DNA of 64,000 nt from Patellaria atrata CBS 101060 (Eukaryota; Ascomycota; Dothideomycetes; Patellariales; Patellariaceae). The translations under genes were made by a program, and so were the position numbers. The stretch lies in contig MU006122.1 of NCBI GenBank assembly GCA_010093705.1, positions 5,331 through 69,330 on the forward strand, in the 5' to 3' direction. Shown here one piece after another: positions 39,140-50,670 of this stretch. Position 1 is the stretch's first letter, and every line of letters begins with the position of its first letter. The notes under the pieces were generated by a model that saw nothing but the letters and a program-made list of their open reading frames with translations, did not search any database and had not been told where the DNA came from.

Positions 39140-40548
39140 TTTGGCCGATTAGAGTGTGACCTGATGAGAAGACAATTGCCTTATATATCGCAGTCTCCAA
39201 GTCTGGAGACGATACCTCAGATACTCGAACTACAGATCAGGCGTCGACGCGGGTTTGATATTTTTCCTAAATAAAGTGATCTTGCCGTGATCAATATTAA
39301 ATAGTCGCACCGGATCAGCATTTATTATTTTGCGGGAATTGGTCGATAAAAGTTTCACGAGATACTCCAGTATCATGCTGTAGTTCAACCAGACTAGATC
39401 TAGAACTAAAACGGGGTAGTTCTATAGAACTGAGATCCGGTTAGAAATCTCTGCTACGTTGTCGAACCCCTCGTTACTTCAGGACCAACTGGATGATCCT
39501 CATTACATAAAGGAAATCAAACAATGATACTATTCGTGCGACTTTACCTATGATCTTACAAAAACTGCCTATACCTCCTCGCGACGTTGAATTTGTTCCG
39601 AATTCGGCGAGAGCGTACAGCAAATACATAGCAGGTACTGTACAGTACAACATAGTTCTTTGCTCTTCATGTCATTTTATAGATTGTGCTCCTTTCGTGG
39701 TACTCCCGATCTTAGAGAAAACGATGGAGTTGTGATCAACTCCTTACAGACCGTAAATCGATAATGTACACTTCTTGCTACTCATACAGCACACGTTACT
39801 CGTCCAACTCCCTCGGAAGCGACCAGGCACTCTGTTACCATCAGTATGCCTCAACCTGTATACTAGGCTAAAAATTGGTGTCAGAGCTGTCAGGTCCGAT
39901 GTGTAATAGATATGCATAGTCAATTTAACTAAATTAGTTGTCCGGTTCAGGTAATTCCTAAGGCCTCGGCTCTCTGCTGCAATAAAGATTAGGACGATTA
40001 GAAAATGAGGGTAAGGGATGGATATCTTGTTGGAACACTAGACGGTAAAGCTCTTTGTTTATCTCTCAACAACCAAAAGGGTCAACCTTAGCAGCGTACG
40101 ACTCATGGTTACTATAGTCCTCTGGGCCCTCTGGGGAGTCCGTTACTACTAAACATAAGGTACATCGTGAGACATATTATGAAGTATTTGACAACCCGAA
40201 AAAGCGTCACATATTGAGTAATATGCGGGTATGCAAACGTCAAGACCAGCTGTAGTGTGGTGTAGAGTCGACACATACCGCTATTCCTCTAATTCAGAAA
40301 TGACGTTCTCTATTAACCTATGCTTAGCTTGGTTCACGACGTTAAGAACACCCATAGTTCGATATGCAAGAAATATAACGGTCATAGCCACGTTCTTGAC
40401 CATAAGTTCCATTATTTACATGTTCGCGATAAGAATCAACAGTAAGCGGCTCCTATAAACGTAAAATGTGGTGTTGGAGTATATTTAAGGAAAGAGATTT
40501 CGTGAAAGACAAGTGTAGACTTTCACCTGCACGTCTGCAAGTAGCGCC
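39140..40548. other. Non-coding part of the APN2-SLA2 interval
   Basis: About 1.4 kb between the Zn2Cys6 start and the SLA2 stop. It carries a perfect 14-base palindrome GTACTGTACAGTAC at 39635-39648. Only two short frames exist (39550-39735 and 40231-40458), neither with a known motif. I searched for HMG-box and alpha-box signatures of MAT proteins on both strands and saw none. It is probably the regulator's promoter plus unassigned sequence. Confidence 0.55.
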
Positions 40549-43500
40549 TTATTCTTCTTGATAGGAGATTTTGCGCATCTCACCGAGCCTTTGTCGTGCT
40601 TGAGCAAGACTATTCTCCAACTGTAAAATCTCGACCTAAAGGAAAATTGTTTTAGTAGGAATACAAGTTGCGCAGGAACGAGTGCGGAATAGCGTAGCGG
40701 GAGATATACCTGTTGCTCCATCTGTCTAACCTTAAACTCATGGTCACTGAGTTTACTGTAGTCCACAACCTCGTTCTCGTCTCTATTTCTCTGTGCAATG
40801 ATATCTTGCACCTGGCGTACGAGTGCGCGACAAGCGAATGTAACAGCTTTGCTGGCGCCCTCCAGTCGATCTTGGGTCTTGCTCATGAAAGAAGCTTTAA
40901 CACGACTGGCGGCAACTAACTGCGCGGTGCTGGCAGCAACGTCATTGCTGGCTACTATCAACTGCTCTGGAGAATTGCGGCCGCTTATCACACCATCGGC
41001 CGTTTCAATCAAGGTGTTGGTGGAACTAGCAACAGCTTTGGCTGCACTGATCAATCCCTCCGTCCAGCGATTATGTTTTTTGTAGAATGCGGTCTTGGAC
41101 GATGTGCCACGCCCCTCACGGACGATTTCTTGCTGTGATGCTGTAGCGGCTTTGATCAGTTGCGCAATTGCGTTTGTGACGGCAATAGCAGCTTCCAATA
41201 TAGAACTAAGACATGCAATTAGATAACGGCGGCTTAGGTGATGGATGGCTGACTTACTCATGTATTCGAAGTTCGTACGTCGAGTATGAATCCCTTGGCT
41301 TGTTCATCAACTTCGTCAGTTTCTCCGTTGCTGCTTCAATAGCCTTTGCAGCGTTGGTCATTTCCCGGTCAACGAGATCGCCCAAGTCCCCCTGGGCTGA
41401 GGTGATCTTGCTCTTAGGCGCGAACGCATCCGCAAGCTTGGAAAGCTTCTGAAGATTGACTTGCACCTCATTGTTGTTATTGATTACGACATCCGTTTTC
41501 TGTATATCCTCTAAGCCGTCCAATCGAAATGATTGCAGAGCACGGAAGAAGTTCACAGTAGACTGTGCCGAATGTCTCGCTGCATTTATCAGTTGATCGG
41601 CTTTCTTCTCATCAGAGGCAAAGCGCGTAAGGCCTTTAGTATTGCTAAGAACGTCTGCAACAGAACCAGAAAAGGTATTGACGGTCCTGATGATTTCCGC
41701 GTGAGTGCTATTCGGGCCATCGGCGATGAAGTTATTGAAAGCAGTAGAGAATTCCATAGCAGTAGTCGATGCTTTTTCTATCTGGGATAATACATACGGT
41801 CCCGAAGCATTCTGATTACCAGCTTGCATCGAAGAGTCGAGTTCGTATAATGCATCGTCTACGCGCTGCACACCACTTTGCAGCACTGAATCAACAATAT
41901 CGTTTATTTTACGAAGATTATCTGTAACCATAGTATCAATATGGCCATCCAATGCATTATCAGTCTCCTGATGAGTTTGTTTCAGTTCATTAAGTTCAAT
42001 CAGCGTTTGGTCCATGCCGGCTTTGAATATTTCTAGTTCTTCTTCCTTCTCACGTAATTGGCGTTCGAGGTCAGAATCACCTTCTCGGTATTTCATCGAT
42101 ATGTCATCCAATGCCCGTGTTTTACTTCGTAAAGATTCTTCTAGATCGGCAATTTCTCTGTTATGCCTTGATAACATGGCAGATAGCTCAGAGCCTTTGG
42201 CCCGTTCCGCGTTCTCTGCTTTGTCGAGTGCAAAACGTAATTCTCGCTTCAGCTTCTCTAATTCCTCACGGTGGCCACCTGTCGTCCGGTCTCTATCGTG
42301 TAACGCTCTATCCCGTTCTCTGATCATATCGGCGAGCTCTAGATTCTTCGTCTTGAGTTCCCGCTCAAGTTTCTCTCGTCGGTCGATCGCTTCTTGTGCT
42401 GATGCGGCTTTCAACTGGATTGACTTGAACTTCTGTAGTAGTTCGAGATGCTCGTGCCTTAACTGCGAATATAACTTAGCGAGCGCCTCATACTTTGTCC
42501 TCCAAGTGTTCAGTTGCTCCTGTAGAGCTCTAATTTGATCATCTTTTGACTGTGACTGCTGCGCAAAATTACTATTCAACTGCTGTAGCTCCGTTTCCAA
42601 AGCTTTCATTCGTTGATCGTATTGCTGCAACATTAATTGATCAGTCTGATATTGCGCCTTAGCAGCAAGATTTTCGCGCTCCAGCTCAGCTAATCGTCCT
42701 TGAGTCTGCTGTTGGTATTGTTCACGCAGTAACTGCTCTTGTGCTAGTCGTTGCTGTTCCGCTTGCAATCTTTGTTGCTCTTCGAACTCACTCTGTGCTT
42801 TGAGAGCAGCTTGTTGTTGCTGTAACTGTGCAGCCGCCCATTGTTCCTGTAGTCTTCTCTGTTCTTCCGCGTATTCATCTTGTTGCCTTTTCTGCTCATT
42901 TTTCCAGAACTCATTGATTGGTTCCGGGTCGACTGACGCAGTCCGCGGAGGCGTCGGTACGGTGACCGATTGTTCAAGTTCTTTCGCAGGTCGAGCTGGC
43001 AATGCCGGTCGGTCTTCATCATCGGAGAGAAGGTTCGGAGGTTCTTGCGGTAGTTTGGGCACAGTAATTAGACTCGTAAGGTATCTCAGGTTTGAACATT
43101 CATAATAGAACTTGACTAATCTGTAATGTTGAGCATCGTACCGTCCTCGAAGCGGTGATAGAGCTTCGTCATCACCAAGCGCTATGTTCTGTTAGCGATG
43201 ATTTGGGTAGCAAGAAGGCGGTAATTACTTGTATGCATAGCTCTCAGCATGCTCGTGATAAACTTGTAGATACCATAACTTTCTTGAACTAGCGGTACCA
43301 GTGCCGAAATCCTGCATTCATTGTTCGCACCAGATCTAAAGTGAGAGAATATCAACTTTTGGAAGTTTTCAATCTGATCCTGAAGCGTCATTAAATCTGA
43401 TATTGTTTCATACCTAAAACGGTGTCAGTATTCTATGACTCGTCTTGACGAACCGAGATACACACCCTTCGTTAGGATCGTTGATCGACTTGAGACTGAT

Positions 43501-44271
43501 GTATTCTTCATACTCGAAAGTGCCTTTTCTGGTATAAGCAGATGAGAAGCACGATCTCCCGGGATGTCTTACCGTTGAATTCAGGATGCTGTTTGTGGAA
43601 CGAGAGCTTGGCTAGCAAGAAGAAGATGTACTCTTGTATAAGAGGTCCATAGCCTATAATTTCGAGTCAGGGGGTCCTATTCGCACCAATATGATAGGAA
43701 GTTATGCGCACCGCGAAGCCCATCACCTCCTGCAACACCACGAGTTAGGCTTTCCAACCAGCTGGTATTTGCCTGCGCTTCCCTCAATGCGATCGGGTGA
43801 CCCTCTTGTAGGACTTTATGTACGGTGATTAAGGCCTTAAATGTTTGAACCTCGTCGGCGAGGATTGGTTGGCTACGTGTACCTATGTTAGCGCTGGAGG
43901 TTGATCACAGCAAATCACTGATACTGACACTTTCATGCCCGCCCAGAACGACTGAGAGGATTTATGATCCCATGTATATACAATAGCAGCCCTAACATGT
44001 TTCCCTATCCCAAATAAGCTTTGTCCGCTGAGTTCAGTGAGAGAGAAGGAAGGTGATGGTACGTTTAGGTGCTGTTTCTTCTACAATGAATTTAGTGACG
44101 TGTTGAACTAAGGGAAATGGAAGGTCAAGTACCTATACTGGTGGCCTTCTTAATATTTATAGCAAGTTCCGATTCCTGCCTGAGTGTGTTCAGTATGTCA
44201 TAATCCAGCCGTAGTACTTAAGATGCGTACTTTCCCATATCCACGTTACGCGTGGAACCATACATAGCCAT
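40549..44271 (-). CDS. SLA2: Sla2/End4, HIP1R-like endocytic adaptor
   Basis: Links clathrin-coated endocytic sites to the actin cytoskeleton at the plasma membrane. Eleven exons join in frame to 1,057 residues: 44271-44231, 44179-44133, 44080-44063, 44004-43929, 43872-43712, 43653-43573, 43523-43466, 43413-43229, 43181-41258, 41205-40710 and 40635-40549. The N-terminal ANTH domain shows KATSIEETAPKRKHVRAAIV, AIVYTWDHKSSQSFWAGMK and KFYYECSNLRYLTSLITVPK. A Gln/Glu-rich coiled coil covers about 320-650. The C-terminal talin-like I/LWEQ actin-binding domain runs from about 780 to the end, with TAFYKKHNRWTEGLISAAKA. Exon 3 is only 18 nt. The intron after AGMK uses a weak GTCAGT donor but restores the conserved AGMKVQPILADE. 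SLA2 is the other classic border gene of the MAT locus. Confidence 0.94.
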
Positions 44272-46185
44272 GACGAATGCGGAAAGACGAGTTACCGCGC
44301 TGAGATGGTAAGCTCTCTAAGGAAAAAATACAAATCCTGGTAATAAACCCAGAGATACGAGAAAATGTAAAAGTGTGCAAGCTCCTGAAACTTGATGATT
44401 CTTCTGCCTTTGAGCTTGTGAAAGTGTGACGCTTACGGTACATGTTGTCTTGGCATTGAGCTATATGGTGCACATTACTACCAAAGGTATATTGTTTCTT
44501 CTCCTCTATTCTGGCCTATAATCTTTATAGTTCTACTACTTATTGCTATCTACTATACAGTAAGGCTATAAAAGTATTACTCTCCGCTGGTACTTAACCT
44601 TCCTAATACTCAAGACATAGGTACGACTATTATAACAGCCTAAAATACATATCTCACGGTCAAATCCAGTAGAGAGTAGAAAGAAAACAATACTGGGCTC
44701 TCCTTTAATATATATACTTGATAATTTTGCTCTTATTCTTTTCTCCCCTTTCTTTCTCCCCTTTCTTCTTTGCAGCTCGAGAAGCATCTAGATACCGCTG
44801 TGAAGACGCTCTCCCCCGAAGGCATGTAGACTCTGTTAAGAATAAACAGCGTATGATCTGCAAGCTTTAATTCTAAATCTTCCATTTGTCTTCCACATAT
44901 CGGTTTGGAGAGAGGGTGAAATCAATTACTCCCTAGGGGTATATATTATTTAAGATTGGCCACTGAAGCAAAAGACCGACCTCAATGCCGAGTAGTACGA
45001 CTTATATCTAACAATCGGGAACTTGAAATAGAAACTTGTGGACACAATGCTTACCTTAGCTTGCGATAGGCGGTCCATTGTTCCTGGCATATATCTTCAG
45101 CTGTAATGTATGAATGAACCAGGTATGCCTTTAGCTAAAATGCATGTAGAAAAGGTATATACCTCCAGGTATTCTATATATCGTGGTGGAATACGGGAAG
45201 CTATATGTATTATTCGTAGAATACGTGCTAGCAGTAACATTATAAAACCACACCTCAGTTATAGCGCTATAAACCCTAGAAAACACGTATTGGATGGTAA
45301 CCATGCAGCTGCCATTCCAAAGACCCCCTCCCCCTCCTCGCTAAGGTATACATCCAGCCATGGTTATTGTAACGTTGGATATACCTTACCGTGTTACGTA
45401 TGTATACACTAAAGAGCCCTGGATAATGCCTTGTAAACAAACCCTGTGGACCCCATTTGTTCTTCGTGGGGTTGGCACGCTAGAAGCACCGACCGATGCG
45501 ACCACACGAACCGCTGTGGAGGTACCTTAGCCAAAGCTATCCACAAGCTCAGTATCGAGCTATGAAAAGAAGAAAACAAGAAGAGGAGAGAAGGAGAAGA
45601 GGAATATAAACCCCTGAAGAGTAGGTAGTCCTATTCCGGGCCGACTTCGGCTATTTCCCAGCCAATATAGGCCAGAAGCATGAGGAAAAATGCCGTAGTT
45701 CTCCCAGACTTATGCGTAGTAACCAAAATTGCCGGTGCTGACATGTCCTGGTGTGTCTCTTAGTCTTGCTTACTATCCCAGCCAACTCAGGCGTACTCTG
45801 TAATCATAATATGCAAGATGGCAAGCTTGATGGGAGTGTGCATTAACCCCGTTGACAGCAAAACTTTCTAGGACTTATCTCCCGTCTTCATGCCTAAAGG
45901 ATTCTTTCCTCCTTACCAGCACTTCCAACACAGTTCACTTTGCGTTCATCTCGAGCTAAGGGTTCGTCTTTCAACCCCCAACTAAGGTTTGCATAGCTTT
46001 GAGAGAGGAGATTCTACAAGACGTAAAAGGAAAGAGAAGGGGAAAACTAGAAAGCATGAAATAACTGAGGCTACCGGAAGCAGACTTACACTTTCTACCT
46101 GCCAAACCATGTGGATCTCAATATCCAAAGTCCCATACTTGCACTGCTAATATCAGAAAGCGCCTTGAAACCGACCAGTCACCGT
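44272..46185. other. Long intergenic space upstream of SLA2
   Basis: About 1.9 kb with the SLA2 promoter on its left. It includes a pyrimidine-rich tract at about 44,727-44,773 ending in TTTGCAG, which looks like a splice acceptor, but no convincing exon pair goes with it. TAAGGTATA, TACCTTACC and TACCTTAGCC motifs occur between 45,340 and 45,540. No conserved protein or RNA gene was recognised. Confidence 0.45.
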
Positions 46186-46590
46186 ATGCAGACAGCTTCT
46201 CTCGCCGTTGATACCCCTGTATTCCAACTCCGCTTGCGAGCTTTCCCCAAGCATATCGAGTCTACCAAAAGATGGGACATCTATCATCTGCAGAATCGCT
46301 TACTTGGACCAAAGAAGTTACCCTCATGCGGGTTTTGGGGCAACATCCATGAAGACAGACTCACCGTAAGTCCTCCATATGCCTACCTCTGAAATTTCCT
46401 GACGGCTACATCACTACAGGAAGTATTGCTTCTCAAGACCCCAGATGATATGGAACAAATAAGCTGGAGCCACACCAGACTCGTCTACGCGTACAGCGGT
46501 AAACTTGCCTCATTAGCAATATCTTCTATCAAGGTTGACCAGATCCGAGTGACAAGCTTCTTGAACATGCATACAGTATGTCACGGATGA
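46186..46590 (+). CDS. Possible two-exon orphan gene, about 116 aa
   Basis: I do not recognise this gene. ATG at 46186 opens a 60-codon exon ending at a good donor (ACC|GTAAGT at 46366). After a 54-base intron with a usable acceptor (CTACAG at 46419), the frame continues from 46420 to a stop at 46590. The product would start MQTASLAVDTPVFQLRLRAF and contain CGFWGNIHEDRLT and EQISWSHTRLVYAYSG. The in-frame junction and ordinary composition favour a real gene; the absence of a known domain argues for caution. A further donor (AGCG|GTAAAC) within exon 2 leaves the 3' end open. Confidence 0.35.
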
Positions 46591-47357
46591 CTTGCCAAGG
46601 GAAAGCTGATTGCCTTGTTCTCGTACATGTACATAACAGGGCGTACGTCGCCATCCTGTATGTCTCTTCCCACAAGATCACTTCACCATCCTAGCAAACT
46701 CTTCCTGCCATCGCGATGTCTGAGCTCGAAACTTGGCACACAGGCCACATCCAACCTTCTATACATTCCTAATCATTTTTCTAACTTTCAAACCTGGGTT
46801 TTGATATTGACGGTGTAGTCCACGGAGACTATTGTAGCATCCAATTCCTCTCCCAGCCCATCATCGGAGTATTCCTGGCTACTGTATAGTTTCCCTGTAA
46901 GTATTTTCGAAGGACTGTCACTTCTTTGGTCATGACGCCAGTTTAGTCGGGGCGAAGGAGAAATGATGAAGAAGGTAAGAGCTTAACTTTGTAAAATAAG
47001 GAATAGGGGTGTTTGTGTTGCTGGTGGAATAGTTAGATATACCTGGGATTCTGCATGACAGTGTGGATGATTGATGTAATGAAGATTTCCACATCTTCAT
47101 TGAATCGGTTCTTCAGTGAATACAAAGTAGTTGATGAAATTTGTACCATATGCTTCCATTTCCCTATCCACATGGGACCAACAAAAGAACTCGAAAATAA
47201 CAATCGCCTAAACGCGCAGATAGTTTTCGTTTCACAAACAATCGGGGGTATATACAACCGCCTCATCCTCATCATCCCCGTCCTCATCATCCCCATCCTC
47301 CTCTTTATCATACCCTAATTACAAAACTCACCATTTTTTTTTAATCATCATCCCTTA
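46591..47357. other. Intergenic space, no clear gene
   Basis: Holds the 3' side of the bZIP gene and a short low-complexity stretch of CATC/CCTCATC repeats at about 47,262-47,310. Frames present on both strands are produced by that repeat. No gene supported. Confidence 0.45.
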
Positions 47358-48321
47358 TCATATCAACTCATCTCCTCCAGCCCTCCTACTCTCTTCGACC
47401 GCCCTCCACACCTCACCCTCGTCGAACACGGGACCTTGCCCATTACACCTCGCCACCCGTTTTAGCCGCTCCGTCACATCCCCGATATCCACAAGGCCCT
47501 GCTTGACCAGCGGATGGGCCTGAATCAGATCCCACGTCGCGCCGGCGGGTAGCATACTCCCGGCAACGTCCCATCCATTCCCATTCCGCATGCTCGAACT
47601 ACCCGACCTTGTCAATCCCGCGGTCGTTGCCGTGTAAGCCTCGGGCGGCGTGGTGGGGGATGGGGGGAGAGATAAAGTGGAGGAAGTCGCGCGTAAGATC
47701 TCGTTCTCGGTGGTTGCGCGTTGGAGGGCGAGTTTGAGGCGCTCGTTGTCGGATTGGAGAGAGGAGGCGCTAGATTCGAGAGCGGAGAGCTTGGCCTCGA
47801 GGTCTTTTACGTGGCGTTCTTTGCGTTCGCGAAATGCTCGTTGTCTATTTCACCCTTATCCTCAGCATTGAAGTTAAATTATACGAGATTCACAGGAGGA
47901 GAAGAGGGAGGGAGGGGCTTACGCGGCTCTATTCTGGGCCTTTCGTCGGCTCTGGGCGGGTGTGAGGGTTTCCTTCTCTTCGCTGCTTGCTCGTTGCTCT
48001 CTGTCCGCTTCTACGGGAGTGGGGTTTATGGAAGCGGTGGGGAGAGGGGTGTGAGAGCTCGAGGGCGGGGAGGCGGGTATTAGGGGCGCGGTTGTGGTGG
48101 GTGTGAAGTGGAATTGGTCGTAGGCGGTGGGGATGAATGATGTGTCAATGTGATCCTATCATGGGAATAAGGTTTAGTATGATCTATCTGATCGAAGTAC
48201 AGTACAACGATGTAATATGAGATGGGAAACTTACCTTTGGTTCTTCAGCATAGGAAGGTCCTTGTGGGAGACCCACGAACTGGAATGGTTGAGGAGAGGC
48301 GTAATAAGAGGTGAAGTCCAT
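47358..48321 (-). CDS. kapC: AP-1-like bZIP transcription factor (KapC type)
   Basis: Nuclear bZIP regulator. Exons 48321-48235, 48155-47923 and 47844-47358 join in frame to 268 residues. The basic region spans the second splice junction (QSRRKAQNRAA|QRAFRERKERHVKDLEAKL) and carries the fungal AP-1-like signature N-x2-A-A-Q-x2-F-R. It is followed by a leucine zipper with heptads through ALESSASSLQSDNERLKLAL. The N-terminus (MDFTSYYASPQPFQFVGLPQ) and the C-terminal block (GATWDLIQAHPLVKQGLVDI) match what I recall of the KapC/Fcr3 group. I see no cysteine-rich C-terminal domain of the Yap1 oxidative-stress type, so it is probably not the Yap1 ortholog. The promoter side is unusually rich in TACCTTA/TAAGGTA motifs. 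Confidence 0.88.
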
Positions 48322-50670
48322 GACCGACAGATATACGGGACTGCTATCAGGTTCGAGAGGTTGTAATACAGAATGGGTGAGGTGTAACAGTATGAAGCTG
48401 GAGGAAGGTCTCTCTCGTGGGATGCGGCGGTAGGGGTAACAAATATATAGATGTAGAGTACCTTACCCGATCAGCTCGACCCTCTACCCTACCTGTACTA
48501 CTAATACTGTACATAGGTATCTTATTTAGTTATCTATTCTGATTTAGTGGCTTACTGCATCTCGCGCATACTAAGGTAGCCCCCAGACAAAGTCGCTAGT
48601 ACTGAGCGAGGAGTAAGGTATGCAGCTAAGCATACATGTATCAACTATCAATCAACTGTACCTTCAAGTTCACCTAAGGTATCAACGTGCTGGTCTGGAA
48701 TCAGGATGAGGTGTCCCGTCGGGTAGGGCAAGATGTGAGGTATCAACCCATGCATCGGTACACCCGATATACTGCCCCGTATTAGAAAATTATACCTTGA
48801 TGATAACTTTGGTTTTGTATGATGGACGTTGTATTTAATAAGAACCAACGGCTTCCATGTCGAGCTGGTAAGGTTGGTAAAAAGCGCCCAGTTACCGTTA
48901 GCATCCAATGAAAGTTCGAAATCTGCCATATCTCAGCCGGTCTCAGCAAACGGCCCGGAATCTCGGATGATGATCGAAGGTCAGCCTTGAGCTTAGACTT
49001 TTACAATCACGACAATTTGGAGAAATTGTGAAATACTCAGAGGAGATTTATTACCATTTTATTGGGGGCTGATTCTCTCCGAAACTTGATCATTGGTCCG
49101 ACTTTCTAATTAATCTCCCCGAATATATACCGTCAACTTTCTTGAATCGTAACTACTTTTGTACAAGCGTGCTTGGTACTTTGTTCTAAAATACAAGAGG
49201 AAAGGCGTCATCACGATGTCGGGTACAGTACAATACATCTATACGGTACCTTACAACCCACTCGGGTATAGTGGGTATAGTAAGTTCAGTAAATGGAATG
49301 GATGTCACCTTACGTTACATTACCTTACTATCCGATTAGAGCTCTCTTACATTTGCTTTCGGTACATTAAGGTAGTTCTACTGTATTTTTAAGGTATCAA
49401 CCTCCCGAAGATCATTCTAGGGCTACACTACCTTAGAAACTTTGATTTACTGGTCTTGAGTACTTTACCTCAGTACTATCACTACTCATAATATCTACCT
49501 TGCCGAGGTTGAGGTGCCCTGTCTCTTACCCTAAATCGTTGGCTTTACCGTTAGAACTAGGCCTCGTGTCCCTTTTCTCCCGAGGACTCCATCTCTCGGG
49601 TAGGGTGTAGCTTGACAACGGCCTGAGGGGCCAAGGGGCCTTAACAGGTTGGAGAATTTGGAATAGAACCACTTCCAAGTTGTTGGTGGCTTTCCACCAT
49701 CCGAATCCTGAAAAGTACAGTACTTATGTTAATAACTTGTTGAAGGATAAGTTACCATTTTTGGATGCTTTTCCCCAACATGCTTCTCACCCGTTACTGA
49801 CTCAATAATAATCAATCACATCTCGCCATTCCTACTATACGAATAGTGCTGGATACTGAACGGACGTCCAAGTGACCGCATATCATTTTATTAGTTCTGA
49901 AGTGTCGAGGTTAAAAGCTTTCGTCAGCACTAACCTTCAGCCTCAAATGCTCCACCATCAATGCATCAACCATAAACTTCACCAGATCTCACACCCTCCT
50001 CGGGAAGTGGCACGGCCAGGGAACCAACAATTATTTTAACCGCCATCTCTGGATTCCTTTCACCTATCATCCCCCTTGGACTACACACAATACTTACTTG
50101 AGTCATCTCTGTAGGTATAATAACGAATATTTTCCCCGGTCCTAAAATTTACTCCTATTCTCTAGGTAGGAAAAGGGGTTCGATCGAGTCTGATTGCTAG
50201 CCCTCCTGATATTCATCATCCAATACATCGAGCGCCCATGTAGTGGGAAAGGACCTTCGATATCATTATTATGATACGTTACCACATTGTGTCAATATTC
50301 CTTACAGAGTCAACAAATGACAAATGACTATAGACCTGGCCGAGTATTATTGTACACAAAACTCTATTCAAGGGGTAATACTCCATTTGAATTACCCCCA
50401 TCCTATTCAAAAAATTGTACAGATAGATACTTCCTCCTAAGGCTTTGTTGAATGTTTCCTTGGATGGTCAGGTCGTGCTCATCGTCCTTCGTAAAAGCAA
50501 CTCAAAGCTGCCTACATCAAAAATTTTGAACTCCGAACAATTCCCAGCTTCCGAAATAGATGTATGCCCAAACGCCAGTATCTCTAAAGCGAGCATCCAG
50601 CCAAAGTTTTGAAATTCAGGGATATTCCTTCCCGTAATTATTGCATTTCTATTCCCTGTTACTATCGCTC
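48322..50670. promoter_or_regulatory. Promoter and intergenic region upstream of the bZIP gene, heptamer-rich
   Basis: About 2.35 kb between the bZIP start and the LIP5 stop. Between 48,469 and 49,435 it contains nine exact copies of TACCTTA or its complement TAAGGTA, at 48469, 48572, 48614, 48675, 49247, 49321, 49368, 49390 and 49429. GTACAGTAC occurs at 49223 and 49715. A doubtful small ORF lies within it (48648-48929). Otherwise no gene is visible. A regulatory role is inferred from motif density only. Confidence 0.4.
48648..48929 (-). CDS. Small ORF, 93 aa, hypothetical
   Basis: Frame from ATG at 48929 to a stop at 48648, product beginning MADFELSLDANGNWALFTNL and containing PYPTGHLILIPDQHV. 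No family recognised. It sits in the bZIP promoter region, where TAAGGTA motifs occur inside the frame, so it may be a chance ORF; splicing to an unseen exon is also possible. Confidence 0.25.
   Translation of the reverse strand: MADFELSLDANGNWALFTNLTSSTWKPLVLIKYNVHHTKPKLSSRYNFLIRGSISGVPMHGLIPHILPYPTGHLILIPDQHVDTLGELEGTVD

Noticed and set aside
39440-39480. tRNA-like T-loop words (GGTTCGA type) here and near 50,176
   Set aside because: No matching acceptor, D-arm or anticodon stems could be paired around them.
39550-39735. Plus-strand ORF in the APN2-SLA2 interval considered as a MAT gene start
   Set aside because: Its residues (MILQKLPIPPRDVEFVPNSA) show no HMG-box or alpha-box motif, and no matching second exon follows.
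42014-42538. 174-codon plus-strand ORF inside SLA2
   Set aside because: Antisense shadow of the SLA2 coiled-coil exon; Ser/Arg-rich from the reversed Gln/Glu codons.
44457-44870. Possible spliced small peptide: ATG near 44,465, donor at AAAG|GTATAT, strong pyrimidine tract and TTTGCAG near 44,774
   Set aside because: The intron would be nearly 290 bases, the product under 40 residues, with no conservation visible; could be a non-coding transcript but unsupported.
47033-47318. Overlapping ORFs on both strands near 47.1-47.3 kb
   Set aside because: Produced by a low-complexity CATC/CCTCATC repeat and 3'-flank sequence of the bZIP gene.
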